The notes under the pieces were generated by a model. The model ran no database searches. It had not been told where the DNA came from and saw only the letters and a list, made by a program, of their open reading frames with translations. This document shows positions 1 through 9,338 of a stretch of DNA of 64,000 nt, one piece after another. Position numbers and translations under genes: made by a program. Each line of letters begins with the position of its first letter. Within the stretch, counting starts at the first letter, position 1. Where the stretch lies: contig NZ_LT632435.1 in NCBI RefSeq assembly GCF_900119495.1, positions 453,963 through 517,962 of the forward strand. The letters run 5' to 3'. Source of the DNA: Arcanobacterium urinimassiliense (GTDB taxonomy: Bacteria > Actinomycetota > Actinomycetes > Actinomycetales > Actinomycetaceae).

Positions 1-1
1 T

Positions 2-1543
2 CCAGAAAATTTCAATCCGCTTCGGAAGAGAAGTGCAGAAGAAATAGCGGACGATAAAATAGATAATTTTCTCGCCGCTGCTCATAATTGGATTTATGCG
101 GAAGATGGCGTAGTACGTGCAAATCCAGATTATATTTCTTCTTATACAGCGCCAGCTCCGGAGCAAAGCACCGCACCTTTCGTCGTAAAATTAAACCTAA
201 ATCCTCAGGCAAAATGGAATTCAGGCACGCCAATAACTGCTGCCGATTATATAGCTAGTTGGAAAGCTTGCTCCGGGCAGATTGCGGGAATCACCTGCTC
301 CGCTGCCGCGGGTTGGAAGCAGATTTCCGAAATGACCGCGGGAGAAAATGAATTTCAGGTAGTTATTTCCTATAAGCATAACTATGCAGATTGGCCAGCT
401 ACTTTTGAAAAAATTGCTCCTGCTGCCGGCCTCTCCGATGCAGATACTTTCTCGGCAGCTTGGAAAGATTTACCGAATGTCGCTTCTCTACAGACTGGCC
501 CTTTTCGTCTTTCGCAAGTGGATAGAGAAAAGAAAACTATCGAATTAGTGCGTAATGAAAATTGGTGGGGAGAAGCTCCCGTATTGGAGAAAGTCACCTT
601 TTACGAATTAGATGAATACGATGCAGCGCAGGCTTTCGCTGCAGGTAAATTAGATGCTCTGCCAATGATTAAGGATTTACCGAGCTTAGAAATTGTGAAA
701 TCCTGCCCGGAAGCTGCAGTTAAAATTTCTGCTTCGCGCCAGTGGCGAGAGCTTTTATTTAACACTAAATCTTCGCTTTTACAGAATAGAGATTTTCGCT
801 TAGCCCTGCAGAAAGGCATCGATTCCAAAGGTTTTGCCGCCTCTGATTTGAGTGGTTTGCCGAGCGCAGATCTGGATTTACATATGGGGAGCCACGTGCT
901 TTTGCCCTATCAAAAAGGGTATATAGATAATTCCCCGCCGGTGAATGGAAAACTCGCTCGCAAAGATTTAGCAGAGTTGGGCTACACCTGGAATGAAAAG
1001 ACGCAGTATTTTGAAAAAGACGGCGAAGTGCTTACTTTGAGCTATTTGCGCATTACCGGCGTGCCTACTTCAGAAAATGAGGGGCAAAAACTGCAGGAAC
1101 AGCTGCAGAAAATAGGCGTAGCGCTGGAGATGAAAGATATTTCTGCCGGCGAATTCCAGGCGGCGTTGGCCGCTGGAGAATACGATATTACTAGTGTCAC
1201 TTGGCTATTTACTCCGTATCCTCTTTCCGGAATTGGCCAACTCTACGCTTCTAATCGCGATGCGGCCGGTGCTGCAGATGATGCGGCGGCTAATCTTAAT
1301 TTCACCGGCTATGCTAATTCAGCTCTTGATACCTATATCTGGAAAATAGCGCGGGAAGCGGATGAGCTCAAAAAGCTGGTATATGCCGAAGAATTAGATA
1401 ATTTACTTTGGAAAGAAGGAATCAGTATTCCGCTTTATTACCGCGCCAATATCACGGGGGTTCATAAACGATTGGCGAATTATGGGGCGACGGCTTTGGA
1501 GACCTTCTTGCCGGAGAATATCGGTTTTCTTCCGGAAAAATAA
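2..1543 (+). CDS. ABC-transporter family 5 solute-binding protein, 5' end outside the window
   Basis: The frame is open from base 2, so the start and any lipoprotein signal lie upstream; 513 residues are visible. The early segment AKWNSGTPITAADY is the typical motif of the SBP_bac_5 family (OppA/DppA-like peptide-binding lipoproteins), and the remainder keeps the family layout, with a late domain that mentions Tyr/Trp-rich turns. Such proteins bind oligopeptides outside the membrane and hand them to a permease. No permease or ATPase gene follows, so an orphan role is possible. In Mycobacterium the SBP-like lipoprotein LpqW, involved in lipoglycan synthesis, neighbours typA; this gene could be its counterpart, but that is inference from position only. 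Family sure, substrate unknown. Confidence 0.85.
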   Translation, partial: PENFNPLRKRSAEEIADDKIDNFLAAAHNWIYAEDGVVRANPDYISSYTAPAPEQSTAPFVVKLNLNPQAKWNSGTPITAADYIASWKACSGQIAGITCSAAAGWKQISEMTAGENEFQVVISYKHNYADWPATFEKIAPAAGLSDADTFSAAWKDLPNVASLQTGPFRLSQVDREKKTIELVRNENWWGEAPVLEKVTFYELDEYDAAQAFAAGKLDALPMIKDLPSLEIVKSCPEAAVKISASRQWRELLFNTKSSLLQNRDFRLALQKGIDSKGFAASDLSGLPSADLDLHMGSHVLLPYQKGYIDNSPPVNGKLARKDLAELGYTWNEKTQYFEKDGEVLTLSYLRITGVPTSENEGQKLQEQLQKIGVALEMKDISAGEFQAALAAGEYDITSVTWLFTPYPLSGIGQLYASNRDAAGAADDAAANLNFTGYANSALDTYIWKIAREADELKKLVYAEELDNLLWKEGISIPLYYRANITGVHKRLANYGATALETFLPENIGFLPEK

Positions 1544-1717
1544 CTTTGGGCTTCACCTAGCGCCGGAAGTGTAAATTCTCTCCCACTTCTGCTCCCAGTA
1601 GTTCTTTCCGAATTTCTGCGCAGTAGAATCCAAACGTCAAGGAAATTCCGCCCGAAAGATGATTCGCCGAAAGTTCGGTTTTTACCTGCACTGGGGTAGT
1701 AGCCGGAGAGGTTATAT

Positions 1718-3643
1718 ATGCAATTACGAAAAGATTTACGCAATGTGGCAATCGTGGCGCACGTAGACCACGGAAAGACCACTTTAGTAGATGGAATGCT
1801 CTGGCAGGGCGGAGCTTTTGATACCCATACCACGGTAGAAAAAACCGGGGAGCGTATTCTCGATTCGGGAGATTTAGAGCGCGAAAAAGGTATCACCATT
1901 CTGGCGAAGAATACTGCGATTACCTATAACGGTCCGGCTGCCGCCGAGTATGGAGCAGAAGCGGGCGTAATAATAAATGTGGTAGATACTCCCGGCCACG
2001 CCGATTTTTCGGGAGAAGTAGAGCGGGCGCTCGCTATGGTAGACGGGGTTGTGCTGCTGGTGGATGCCGCAGAGGGGCCGTTGCCGCAGACGCGTTTCGT
2101 GCTGCGAAAAGCCTTAGAAGCTAATCTTCCCGTCATTCCCGTGATAAATAAAGTGGATAGAGCCGATGCGCGTATCACGGAAGTGGAAGAAGAAACGCAA
2201 GATTTATTGCTCAGCCTAGCAGCTGATATCGAAGATAGTGGCGGCTTAGATCTGGAGAGAATTTTAGAAATTCCCACTATCTATGCTTCGGCAAAAGCTG
2301 GCGCAGCTGATACTGAAAAACCAGCGGATGGAGAATTGCCGCGCAATAAAAATCTGGAGCCGCTTTTCCGAGCAATTCTTAAGTATGTGCCGGCTCCGGT
2401 GTATGACGAAACTGCGCCGCTCGTGGCGCAGGTGACTAATCTGGATGCTTCGCCGTTTTTAGGGCGCTTGGCTCTGGTGCGAATCTATTCGGGGCAGTTG
2501 CGGAAAAACACTTGGTTGGGTCTGCAGGCAGGGCCGGAAGGTACTTTAGAACGAGTGCATATTACGGAGCTTTTACGCACGCAAGGTCTAGAGAGATTTC
2601 CGGCGGAAATGGCTGGCCCGGGCGATATTGTGGCTATTTCGGGAATTCCAAATATCACTATTGGGGAAACGCTCGTCGATCCGGCAGATCCGCGCCCCTT
2701 GCCGCCGCTACACGTAGATGATCCGGCAATTTCGATGACTATTGGGGTCAATACTTCACCCTTGGCTGGGAAAGAAAAAGGGCATAAATTGACGGCGCGC
2801 CAGATTCGCGACCGCTTACACCAAGAAACGGTAGGAAATGTGGCTATTCGTGTGCTGCCCACCGATCGCCCAGACACCTGGGAGGTGCAGGATCGGGGAG
2901 AACTTGCCTTGGCGATTCTGGTGGAGACGATGCGCCGCGAGGGTTTTGAGCTGACGGTTGGGAAACCGCATGTGGTAAAAAGAGTGGTAGACGGGAAAGT
3001 GCAGGAGCCCTGGCAATATACGACAATCGATGTGCCGGAGGAATATCTGGGAGCGGTGACGCAGATAATGGCGGCGCGCAAAGGCCAGATGGAGACGATG
3101 GCTAATCACGGTACCGGCTGGGTGCGCATGGAGTTCCTCGTGCCGGCGCGCGGATTAATCGGTTTCCGCACCTACTTCCTTACCCAAACTCGCGGCACCG
3201 GTATTTCTGCCTCTATTTCTGCTGGTTATCGGCCGTGGGCAGGCCCTATAGAGGCGCGCACTACTGGCTCGTTGGTATCCGATCGTGCCGGCAAAGTGAC
3301 GGCTTTTTCCTTGCAACGCCTAGAGGATCGAGGTACTTTTTTCGTCACTCCGGGTGAAGATACCTACGAGGGGCACGTGGTAGGAGAAAACCCGCGCAAT
3401 GAAGATGTAGATGTAAATATAGTAAAGGCAAAAGAACTTACCAATATGCGGTCTTCTACTGCCGATGTATTCGAAACTTTACAGGCGCACCGCACGCTCA
3501 CTCTCGAAGAAGCGATAGAATTTGCGGCAGAGGATGAATGTTTAGAGGTAACGCCGGAGACGGTACGTATTCGGAAAGTAGAGCTAAGTACGGCTGCGCG
3601 AAATCGGGCGCGGGGTCATTTGAAGAAAGAGGCGCGCAAATAA
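1718..3643 (+). CDS. typA: Translational GTPase TypA/BipA
   Basis: Ribosome-associated GTPase of the EF-G superfamily, acting in 50S assembly and stress adaptation. All G motifs are visible: AHVDHGKTT (residues 14-22), REKGIT in switch [14 protein letters not shown] and a SAKAG-type G5. The C-terminal half carries the TypA-specific region ([18 protein letters not shown]). At 641 residues it has the usual family length. The ATG is preceded by GGAGAGG at about 6 nt, supporting this start. The stretch between the previous gene and this start (about 170 nt) has no convincing terminator or promoter that I can see. Co-directional with the small membrane protein, fdxA and gltA downstream. Confidence 0.97.
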   Translation: MQLRKDLRNVAIVAHVDHGKTTLVDGMLWQGGAFDTHTTVEKTGERILDSGDLEREKGITILAKNTAITYNGPAAAEYGAEAGVIINVVDTPGHADFSGEVERALAMVDGVVLLVDAAEGPLPQTRFVLRKALEANLPVIPVINKVDRADARITEVEEETQDLLLSLAADIEDSGGLDLERILEIPTIYASAKAGAADTEKPADGELPRNKNLEPLFRAILKYVPAPVYDETAPLVAQVTNLDASPFLGRLALVRIYSGQLRKNTWLGLQAGPEGTLERVHITELLRTQGLERFPAEMAGPGDIVAISGIPNITIGETLVDPADPRPLPPLHVDDPAISMTIGVNTSPLAGKEKGHKLTARQIRDRLHQETVGNVAIRVLPTDRPDTWEVQDRGELALAILVETMRREGFELTVGKPHVVKRVVDGKVQEPWQYTTIDVPEEYLGAVTQIMAARKGQMETMANHGTGWVRMEFLVPARGLIGFRTYFLTQTRGTGISASISAGYRPWAGPIEARTTGSLVSDRAGKVTAFSLQRLEDRGTFFVTPGEDTYEGHVVGENPRNEDVDVNIVKAKELTNMRSSTADVFETLQAHRTLTLEEAIEFAAEDECLEVTPETVRIRKVELSTAARNRARGHLKKEARK

Positions 3644-3686
3644 TTCCCAGCTGGGATAATGGCGGGAATCGCGTAGGATAGAGAAT

Positions 3687-4196
3687 ATGAAGATATTGAA
3701 GTATCTGGGTGTGCTAGCCCTCGGAGTATTGGCTGGAGTGGCTGGTACCTTGCTGCACTCCACGCCGGTGAAAGTTCCTTGGATTGGATTGATTCTGGCA
3801 ATTTTGCTGGTAATGGCCGGAGCTTGGATAGCCTGGGAACTCCAGAAAAAAGTACTTTCACTTCTCTATGCCCTCGGGGTAGAGGGGGCAGTAATCGGGC
3901 TTTTTACTTTCCCTCCTTCCAACGATATGCTTGCAGCTCCGCGGGAGATACTTTTTTATCTCTGGATTGGCGGATCTTTGCTGGCCGCTCTCCTCACTCC
4001 GTTTTTAGCACGGTGGCTGGTGGAGAAGTACTCAGTAGAAAAGCCCGCAGCGGAAGAAGAAAAACCACGCACTCCGCGCCGGTGGCGGCGTAAATTCAGC
4101 GCGACGAAGACCAAAATCAGCGCCGGCAAAAATAAAGCTAACGCAATGGAAACCAAAGCCGGCGTAGAGAAAACTACTAACTTAAAACGTAAATAG
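3687..4196 (+). CDS. Small membrane protein, DUF6113-like
   Basis: A 169-residue protein with four hydrophobic stretches (about residues 5-25, 31-50, 56-78 and 87-108), then a hydrophilic, strongly basic tail rich in Lys, Thr and Ala (from about 115). Function unknown. Position just before the ferredoxin gene fdxA and after typA resembles the actinobacterial neighbourhood where DUF6113 membrane proteins occur, so I assign that family tentatively. The start ATG follows AGGATAGAGA. Short spacing on both sides (about 43 and 26 nt) suggests co-transcription with typA and fdxA. Confidence 0.7.
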   Translation: MKILKYLGVLALGVLAGVAGTLLHSTPVKVPWIGLILAILLVMAGAWIAWELQKKVLSLLYALGVEGAVIGLFTFPPSNDMLAAPREILFYLWIGGSLLAALLTPFLARWLVEKYSVEKPAAEEEKPRTPRRWRRKFSATKTKISAGKNKANAMETKAGVEKTTNLKRK

Positions 4197-4222
4197 GGAT
4201 TGAAAAAGGATCGGAAGTACCT

Positions 4223-4540
4223 ATGACTTATGTGATTGCCCAGCCTTGTGTAGATGTAAAAGATAAGGCCTGTGTAGATGAGTGCCCGGTAGATTGTATT
4301 TACGAAGGTGAGCGCACTCTTTATATCCATCCAGATGAATGTGTGGATTGTGGCGCTTGTGAGCCAGTTTGCCCGGTAGAAGCTATTTTCTATGAAGAAG
4401 ATTTGCCAGAAGAATGGGATGCTTACTACGATGCTAATCTACATTTCTTTGACGATTTAGGTTCGCCGGGTGGAGCGGCAAAAATGGGGAAGATCGCCGG
4501 CGATCACCCTTTAATTGCGCAGCTTCCTCCGCAAAACTAG
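4223..4540 (+). CDS. fdxA: 7Fe ferredoxin FdxA
   Basis: A small soluble electron carrier of the mycobacterial FdxA/FdxC type with one [3Fe-4S] and one [4Fe-4S] cluster. Eight cysteines are visible at residues 9, 17, 21, 25, 40, 43, 46 and 50. By comparison with Azotobacter ferredoxin I (same spacing, shifted by one) C9, C17 and C50 would hold the 3Fe cluster, C21, C40, C43 and C46 the 4Fe cluster, and C25 would be free. The acidic C-terminal half is normal for the family. The FprA-type reductase near the right end of the window is a likely electron donor or acceptor (inference). RBS candidate GGAAG lies just before the ATG. Confidence 0.96.
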   Translation: MTYVIAQPCVDVKDKACVDECPVDCIYEGERTLYIHPDECVDCGACEPVCPVEAIFYEEDLPEEWDAYYDANLHFFDDLGSPGGAAKMGKIAGDHPLIAQLPPQN

Positions 4541-4600
4541 GAAGAACCGAAATAATTACGTATCTCTTAGACTCTTGAGGGAAAGAAAGCAGGTGGCGAT

Positions 4601-5932
4601 ATGGTGAATAATGCGCGTTTAGCGGTAGATGGAAAAGATGTAGAACTGGAACGAGTAAGCGCCAGCGTTGGAAATGACGGAGTTTCAATAGCACAGCTGC
4701 GTGCGCAGACCGGCATAGTCACGGTGGATAAGGGTTATGCTAATACTGCTTCCTGCACTTCGAAAATTACCTATATCGACGGCGAAAATGGCATTTTACG
4801 CTATCGGGGCTATCCAATTGAGCAGTTGGCGAAAAATTGTTCTTTCTTAGAAGTGGCCTATTTGCTTATATATGGAGAGCTCCCGGATGCTGGTTCGCTT
4901 TCTACGCTGGTGCAGCGCATCAAACACCACACTTTGCTTCACGAAGATTTTCTTTCTTTCTTCCGTTCTTTCCCCTCGCAGGGGCATCCGATGTCAATTC
5001 TACAATCCGGTATTGCGGGGCTTGGCACCTACTACGAAGATACTTTGGATGCGAAAGATTCTAATCAGCTAGATTTAGCTTCTATTTTGTTATTGGCGAA
5101 AGTGCCGACGATGGTCGCCTATGCGGCGAAAAAAGCTGCGGGTTTGCCGATGCTCTATCCAGATACTTCGAAATCGTATACGGAAGATTTCTTGAGAATG
5201 AATTTTGGGCTTCCGTATCAGAATTTAGATATTGACCCGGTCGCAGTAAATGCTCTGGATAAATTATTTATTCTCCACGCAGATCATGAGCAGAATTGCT
5301 CCACCTCTACTGTGCGCTTGGTAGCTTCGGCAAATGCCAGTATCTATGCGGCGGTAGCGGCCGGTGTGGGAGCACTTTCCGGCTCCTTGCACGGAGGAGC
5401 GAATGAGGCGGTGCTGCGGATGCTTAATAATATCCGCAATTCTGATCTCACTATTGAAGGTTTTGTGCAGCAGGTAAAAGACAAGACTAATCAGGTAAAG
5501 CTCATGGGCTTCGGGCATCGGGTATACAAGAGCTATGATCCGCGAGCGCGTATCGTCAAGGATTTAGCGGACGAATTACTCGATAAGCTGGGAGGAGATC
5601 CAGAACTCTTCGATATGGCGCGCGAGTTAGAGCGAGTAGCTTTAGAAGATGATTACTTCATTGAGCGGAATCTCTACCCCAACGTCGATTTCTATACGGG
5701 TCTTATCTACAAAGCACTTGGTTTCCCGGCCAAGATGTTTACTCCGCTTTTCGCAATCGGGCGACTTCCGGGCTGGATTGCGCAGTTCCACGAGCATGTG
5801 AAAGATAATACGCAGCGCATTGGCCGCCCGCGGCAGATTTATATTGGCCATGCCGAGCGTAACTGGTTGCCGATGGCGGAGCGCACAAAGCAGAATCGTT
5901 ACTTCTACGACTTCGCTGACGGCCAGGTGTAG
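4601..5932 (+). CDS. gltA: Type II citrate synthase
   Basis: Condenses acetyl-CoA with oxaloacetate to citrate, the entry step of the TCA cycle. The 443-residue length and the N-terminal beta domain (DGENGILRYRGYPIEQLA) are those of hexameric, NADH-type bacterial enzymes. Catalytic His264 lies in GSLHGGANEAV, the second active-site His in GFGHRVYKSYDPRA, and the catalytic Asp in NVDFYTG. RBS GCAGGTGG precedes the ATG by about 4 nt. It lies about 60 nt after fdxA on the same strand. In many actinobacteria fdxA is followed instead by the aminotransferase dapC, so this neighbour is a lineage variation. Confidence 0.97.
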   Translation: MVNNARLAVDGKDVELERVSASVGNDGVSIAQLRAQTGIVTVDKGYANTASCTSKITYIDGENGILRYRGYPIEQLAKNCSFLEVAYLLIYGELPDAGSLSTLVQRIKHHTLLHEDFLSFFRSFPSQGHPMSILQSGIAGLGTYYEDTLDAKDSNQLDLASILLLAKVPTMVAYAAKKAAGLPMLYPDTSKSYTEDFLRMNFGLPYQNLDIDPVAVNALDKLFILHADHEQNCSTSTVRLVASANASIYAAVAAGVGALSGSLHGGANEAVLRMLNNIRNSDLTIEGFVQQVKDKTNQVKLMGFGHRVYKSYDPRARIVKDLADELLDKLGGDPELFDMARELERVALEDDYFIERNLYPNVDFYTGLIYKALGFPAKMFTPLFAIGRLPGWIAQFHEHVKDNTQRIGRPRQIYIGHAERNWLPMAERTKQNRYFYDFADGQV

Positions 5933-6006
5933 ATTTTAATTTTCTGGCGCTAATTTTTGCCCGGTAAGTATAGGGGCGTTTGCGCGGTAGGTGCAGATTC
6001 CTGCTC

Positions 6007-6717
6007 TTAGTAGGTATTAGATTTCCAGAAATCAGCTATTTGGTAGCCAAGTTGCGCTAATAGCTGGCGCAGCAAGGGGAGAGATACCCCTACTACGCCG
6101 TGCGGATCTCCGGAAATTCTTTCTACGAACGCGCCGCCGTAGCCGTCAATGGTGAAAGAGCCTGCTACTTCGAGCGGCTCGCCAGTCTGCACATACGCAG
6201 AAATCTCTGCTTCGCTGAGTTCGCAGATATAGACGCGGGCGCAGGATACCGCTGCCGCACTTTTCCCGGTGGCAGTGTCGATTAAGAAATGCCCGGTGTA
6301 TAAATCTCCGTAATTTCCGCTCATAGCTTGCAATCGCGCGTGCGCCAGCTGCGGGTTATGTGGCTTGCCGAGAATTTCTCCTCCCATTTCCAACATTGAA
6401 TCGCAGCCCAAAATTACTTCCGGGCGCGGAGTGGGTGGAAAGGATAATTTCCCCGCTTGTAGTTCCTGCCAGATAGCGGTGGCTTTTGCGGCAGCTAGCG
6501 CCTGTACTTCTTGGCTGGCGCGTATTCCAGTGGCTGATTCGGAGCCGGTGCAGCCGACGATTCGTGGCCGTGCAGGTGGTGGCGTGGAAGTGGCAAAAAG
6601 TTTTCTCCGTATTTCCTCTTCATCTACCGCAGATACCGCCACTTGTGTATTAATTCCGGCTGCTTGTAAAGTTTGCCGGCGGGCGGGGGAAGCGGAAGCT
6701 AGTAATAGTGTGTACAA
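6007..6717 (-). CDS. maf: Maf-like nucleoside triphosphate pyrophosphatase
   Basis: Hydrolyses canonical or modified dNTP/UTP to NMP and pyrophosphate; Maf proteins are linked to house-cleaning of nucleotide pools and septum control. Motifs: LLASASPARRQTL at the N terminus, the catalytic region VILGCDSMLEMGGEILGKP, and the late GEPLEVAGSFTIDGYGGAFVE and GDPHGVVGVSLP segments. The start is TTG with AGGAG about 8 nt upstream; no ATG is available nearby. At 236 residues it is slightly long because of an insertion around residues 42-65 that is rich in Pro, Arg and Ser. Convergent with gltA; the 74 nt between them show no clear hairpin. Confidence 0.93.
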   Translation of the reverse strand: MYTLLLASASPARRQTLQAAGINTQVAVSAVDEEEIRRKLFATSTPPPARPRIVGCTGSESATGIRASQEVQALAAAKATAIWQELQAGKLSFPPTPRPEVILGCDSMLEMGGEILGKPHNPQLAHARLQAMSGNYGDLYTGHFLIDTATGKSAAAVSCARVYICELSEAEISAYVQTGEPLEVAGSFTIDGYGGAFVERISGDPHGVVGVSLPLLRQLLAQLGYQIADFWKSNTY

Positions 6718-6820
6718 ATGTGCTCTCCTGTAATAGTAAAAAGAGAAAATTACCGAAATTGGTATTTTCGTTTATTTACGAGGTGTTTTCCTATATGATT
6801 TTAGAGTTAGTTGCTGTACT

Positions 6821-6849
6821 TTGAAAAAGCAAAGAATTTCACTTAAAGT
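6821..6849 (+). promoter_or_regulatory. Promoter of the nucleotidyl cyclase gene (leaderless)
   Basis: TTGAAA and TAAAGT are separated by exactly 17 nt. The -10 box ends 6 nt before the GTG at 6856, so transcription should begin at or next to that start codon. No ribosome-binding site is present, consistent with a leaderless transcript. Confidence 0.6.
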
Positions 6850-6855
6850 AGTGAT

Positions 6856-7908
6856 GTGAGTTTTACCACAATTAAAGAAGGCGCTGTGTCTACGACTGTA
6901 CAAGAGCATGTGAAAAGGCTTCTGGGAGGGGAAGAAAAGTACAGTGTCCGCGAAATAGCGGAATTAGTAGGCTGCGATTTTGCACTCGTGCGGCGTTTTT
7001 GGCGCGCAATGGGTTTTCCGGTAATCACCGATACGGAAAGTAAAATTTTTACCGAATATGATCTCGACGTGATGCGGGCGCATTTCGATATGATGCGCCA
7101 AGGCATGGTAGATGAAGATACCTTAAATTCACTGATTCGTGCCCAATCGCATCTGCTCGATCGTATGGTGAGTTGGCAATACGAAGCATTAGTCGAAGAA
7201 TTTGCGGGGCGCTTTGCAATAGATGAAATTTCCGCTCGCTTTATGCTGCTTGATCGCATAGGGGAGTACGAAGAATTTCTCGTCTATCAAATGAAGTACG
7301 CTTGGCGGCGGCATATGGCAAATCTTTTGCGCCGCGTAGAAACGGAGCTGGATGATCATCGCGATCGGAAAGATGGCGTACTTCCCACCATTCGGGCTTT
7401 CGGTTTCGTCGATCTAGTATCTTTTACTCATCGTTCAGGTGAGCTTTCGCCGCACGCTCTCGTAGATTTTATTCAGACCTTTGAATTTACGTGCCGCGAT
7501 GTGATTTCTACCTATGGAGCGCGGGTAGTAAAAATGGTGGGAGATGCCGTGCTTTATATAGCAGATGATCTGCAAACCGGCATCACCGTGGTGGATAAAA
7601 TAGTGGCTGCACTGCGGGATACTCCTAATATGCCAGATGTGCGAGCTTCCCTGGTGTGGGGAGAAGTAGTATCTCGTTTTGGAGATATCTTCGGACCGAA
7701 AGTGAATTTAGCTTCGCGCCTGTGCAACGTCGCCCCAGTGAATGGAATTTTAGTAGACTACCGAACCGCAGAAGCTCTGCACAACTTAGATGCACAACGC
7801 TACATCGCGGAACCTTATGATATTCCAGAGCTGCAGGGGATTGGCAGTATAGAAGCAGCCCAAGTACGGGTATTGGATAATCCCGATCTGGAAAACTATC
7901 AGAGCTAG
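6856..7908 (+). CDS. Class III adenylate/guanylate cyclase with N-terminal regulatory domain
   Basis: Predicted to make cAMP from ATP in the cytoplasm. The C-terminal domain (about residues 175-345) has the class III features: metal-binding Asp in FVDLVSFT and in KMVGDAVLY, the purine-contacting Lys of KMVGD, and GDIFGPKVNLASRL with the transition-state Asn and Arg. The N-terminal 170 residues match the Ad_Cy_reg type seen in mycobacterial Rv1264/Rv2212, including a helix-turn-helix-like stretch (SVREIAELVGCDFALVRRF). I kept the GTG start because a TTGAAA-17-TAAAGT promoter would begin transcription there; an in-frame GTG at 6886 preceded by AAGAAGG is the alternative. Divergent from maf. Confidence 0.92.
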   Translation: MSFTTIKEGAVSTTVQEHVKRLLGGEEKYSVREIAELVGCDFALVRRFWRAMGFPVITDTESKIFTEYDLDVMRAHFDMMRQGMVDEDTLNSLIRAQSHLLDRMVSWQYEALVEEFAGRFAIDEISARFMLLDRIGEYEEFLVYQMKYAWRRHMANLLRRVETELDDHRDRKDGVLPTIRAFGFVDLVSFTHRSGELSPHALVDFIQTFEFTCRDVISTYGARVVKMVGDAVLYIADDLQTGITVVDKIVAALRDTPNMPDVRASLVWGEVVSRFGDIFGPKVNLASRLCNVAPVNGILVDYRTAEALHNLDAQRYIAEPYDIPELQGIGSIEAAQVRVLDNPDLENYQS

Positions 7909-7925
7909 CTAGTTTTGCGATAAAA

Positions 7926-9323
7926 CTACTGCGCAGTATCTGCGGTATCGGCTGTATCTGCAGTATGCGCCACTAGCGTTTCATAATCTTCGGCGCGCAA
8001 AGTACCTTGCCGCAGCGCCTCCCAAAATTGGGGCGTTAAATTCTCGTCTAATAATACTGTGGAGCCGACGCCCCCGGGGTAATAGCTTAAATCTGCTATC
8101 GGTGGGGTGCCCATGATTCCGCCTTGCATTACTTTTCGTAGCACGAGCCCAGCTTTTCCTACTTGCCACAGATTATCTTTTTCATCCACCACCAGAGCAC
8201 TGGCGGTAGTGCCTACGAGTTTCTTCTGCCGCAGCGGTGAGAAGAGGAGATTCTTAGAGAGTGCGGTCTTCATAAGGGAAGACACCACTTGCCGTTGCCG
8301 ATCTGCCCGCCCAATATCGCCCAACGGATCCTCGTAGCGCATCCGGGCAAAGGCCAGTGCAGTAGTACCATCTGCAGAGTGGCAACCGGCATTCCAATTT
8401 AATCCCGAGAGGGGGTCATTTACGTCTTGGTCATAGCAGAGTGGAATAGTGCCGACCGCATCGGTAATAGAAACTACGCCCTCCATACCAATCTCTACGT
8501 AATGGTCGATAGTAAGCCCAGTTAATCTCTCAACTGTGGCCACTAATAATGCCCCTTCTCCCAAGGAATAGGCCGCATTTAATTTGTTGTAGCCATATTC
8601 AGGAATATCTACATAGGTATCGCGGGGGAGCGAAAGCAATACGGGGTCAGCTCCGGGAGCTTTATGCAGCAACATCACCGTATCGGAGCGTTGGCCTTCT
8701 ACCGATTCATCAGCATAGGCGCCGCTGCGTTTATCGGATCCGACGATTAAATAGGTATCGCCGGGTGTGTCCGGGGCACCGGAAAGTGCTGAGGTATGGG
8801 TTAAATTGCGATTTCCGTATTGGTAGAGATATATTCCCCAAGCTGCGCTAATAATTAGTATTCCCACCAGTAGTAGGGCAAGCGTGCGTAGCGCGCGGCG
8901 CCCGGATAGCCGCCAGCTCTTGTGCCGGGGCGTGCCGCCGGCGGGCTGCATGAGCGCGGAGCGAGGAGAATTATTAGTTAAAAGACGATTTTGCGCCGGA
9001 GCACTAGGCGGGGTATGCGGTGAATTACGGGGTGGATAAATGGGAGCTTCCATCATATCCGGGGCATATTCGCGCTTTTTTTGCGGCTGATAGCTGGGCC
9101 GGTAATTAGGCTGGTGGTCGGGCTGGTAATTAGATTGATGGTTGGATTTATAGTTGGGTTGATAACTAGGCGGAAGTAGATTTTCTGCGCCTCCATTTAG
9201 CGGATTTTCCACTTCATTTGCCGCTGTATTCCCGATTCGCTTAGCGCCCTGAGTGCTGGGTCGGCGTTTCCTGCCCTGCGGAGCAAAGGAAGGGGGCATT
9301 TTATCTATTTCGTCGTCTTCCAT
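7926..9323 (-). CDS. LCP (LytR-CpsA-Psr) family protein with repetitive N-terminal tail
   Basis: LCP enzymes transfer undecaprenyl-linked glycopolymers to peptidoglycan at the outer membrane face. A disordered cytoplasmic tail (residues 1-140, rich in Pro, Asn, Gln, Tyr) is followed by one membrane segment (about 147-168) and the LCP domain: VGSDKRSG, RSDTVMLL, SLPRDTYVDIP, KLNAAY, and RMRYEDPLGDIGRADRQRQ supply the Asp and Arg residues used for pyrophosphate binding. The tail holds tetrapeptide repeats of the form [NS]-[YH]-[QKR]-[PS], and the C terminus ends in TADTADTADTAQ. It lies 15 nt after the second LCP gene, probably in one operon with it. Which polymer it ligates is not visible. Confidence 0.93.
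   Translation of the reverse strand: MEDDEIDKMPPSFAPQGRKRRPSTQGAKRIGNTAANEVENPLNGGAENLLPPSYQPNYKSNHQSNYQPDHQPNYRPSYQPQKKREYAPDMMEAPIYPPRNSPHTPPSAPAQNRLLTNNSPRSALMQPAGGTPRHKSWRLSGRRALRTLALLLVGILIISAAWGIYLYQYGNRNLTHTSALSGAPDTPGDTYLIVGSDKRSGAYADESVEGQRSDTVMLLHKAPGADPVLLSLPRDTYVDIPEYGYNKLNAAYSLGEGALLVATVERLTGLTIDHYVEIGMEGVVSITDAVGTIPLCYDQDVNDPLSGLNWNAGCHSADGTTALAFARMRYEDPLGDIGRADRQRQVVSSLMKTALSKNLLFSPLRQKKLVGTTASALVVDEKDNLWQVGKAGLVLRKVMQGGIMGTPPIADLSYYPGGVGSTVLLDENLTPQFWEALRQGTLRAEDYETLVAHTADTADTADTAQ
9085..9168. repeat. Seven tandem 12-nt units within the LCP gene
   Basis: Seven degenerate 12-nt units, for example GGCTGGTAATTA, run back to back. Read on the minus strand they encode the tetrapeptide repeats in the cytoplasmic tail of the LCP protein. 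The unit length is a multiple of three, so copy-number change would keep the frame. Confidence 0.85.
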
Positions 9324-9338
9324 ATCTTTTTCCCGCTT

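Noticed and set aside
1480-1899. Minus-strand frame of 139 codons across the typA start
   Set aside because: Mostly antisense to typA and the solute-binding gene, low-complexity Ser/Arg composition, no RBS.
2485-3081. Long minus-strand frame of 198 codons inside typA
   Set aside because: Shadow of typA; Ser/Thr/Arg-rich translation typical of antisense frames.
6791-6800. TATGAT as the -10 box for the cyclase
   Set aside because: No -35 element at proper distance; TTGAAA-17-TAAAGT nearer the gene is better.
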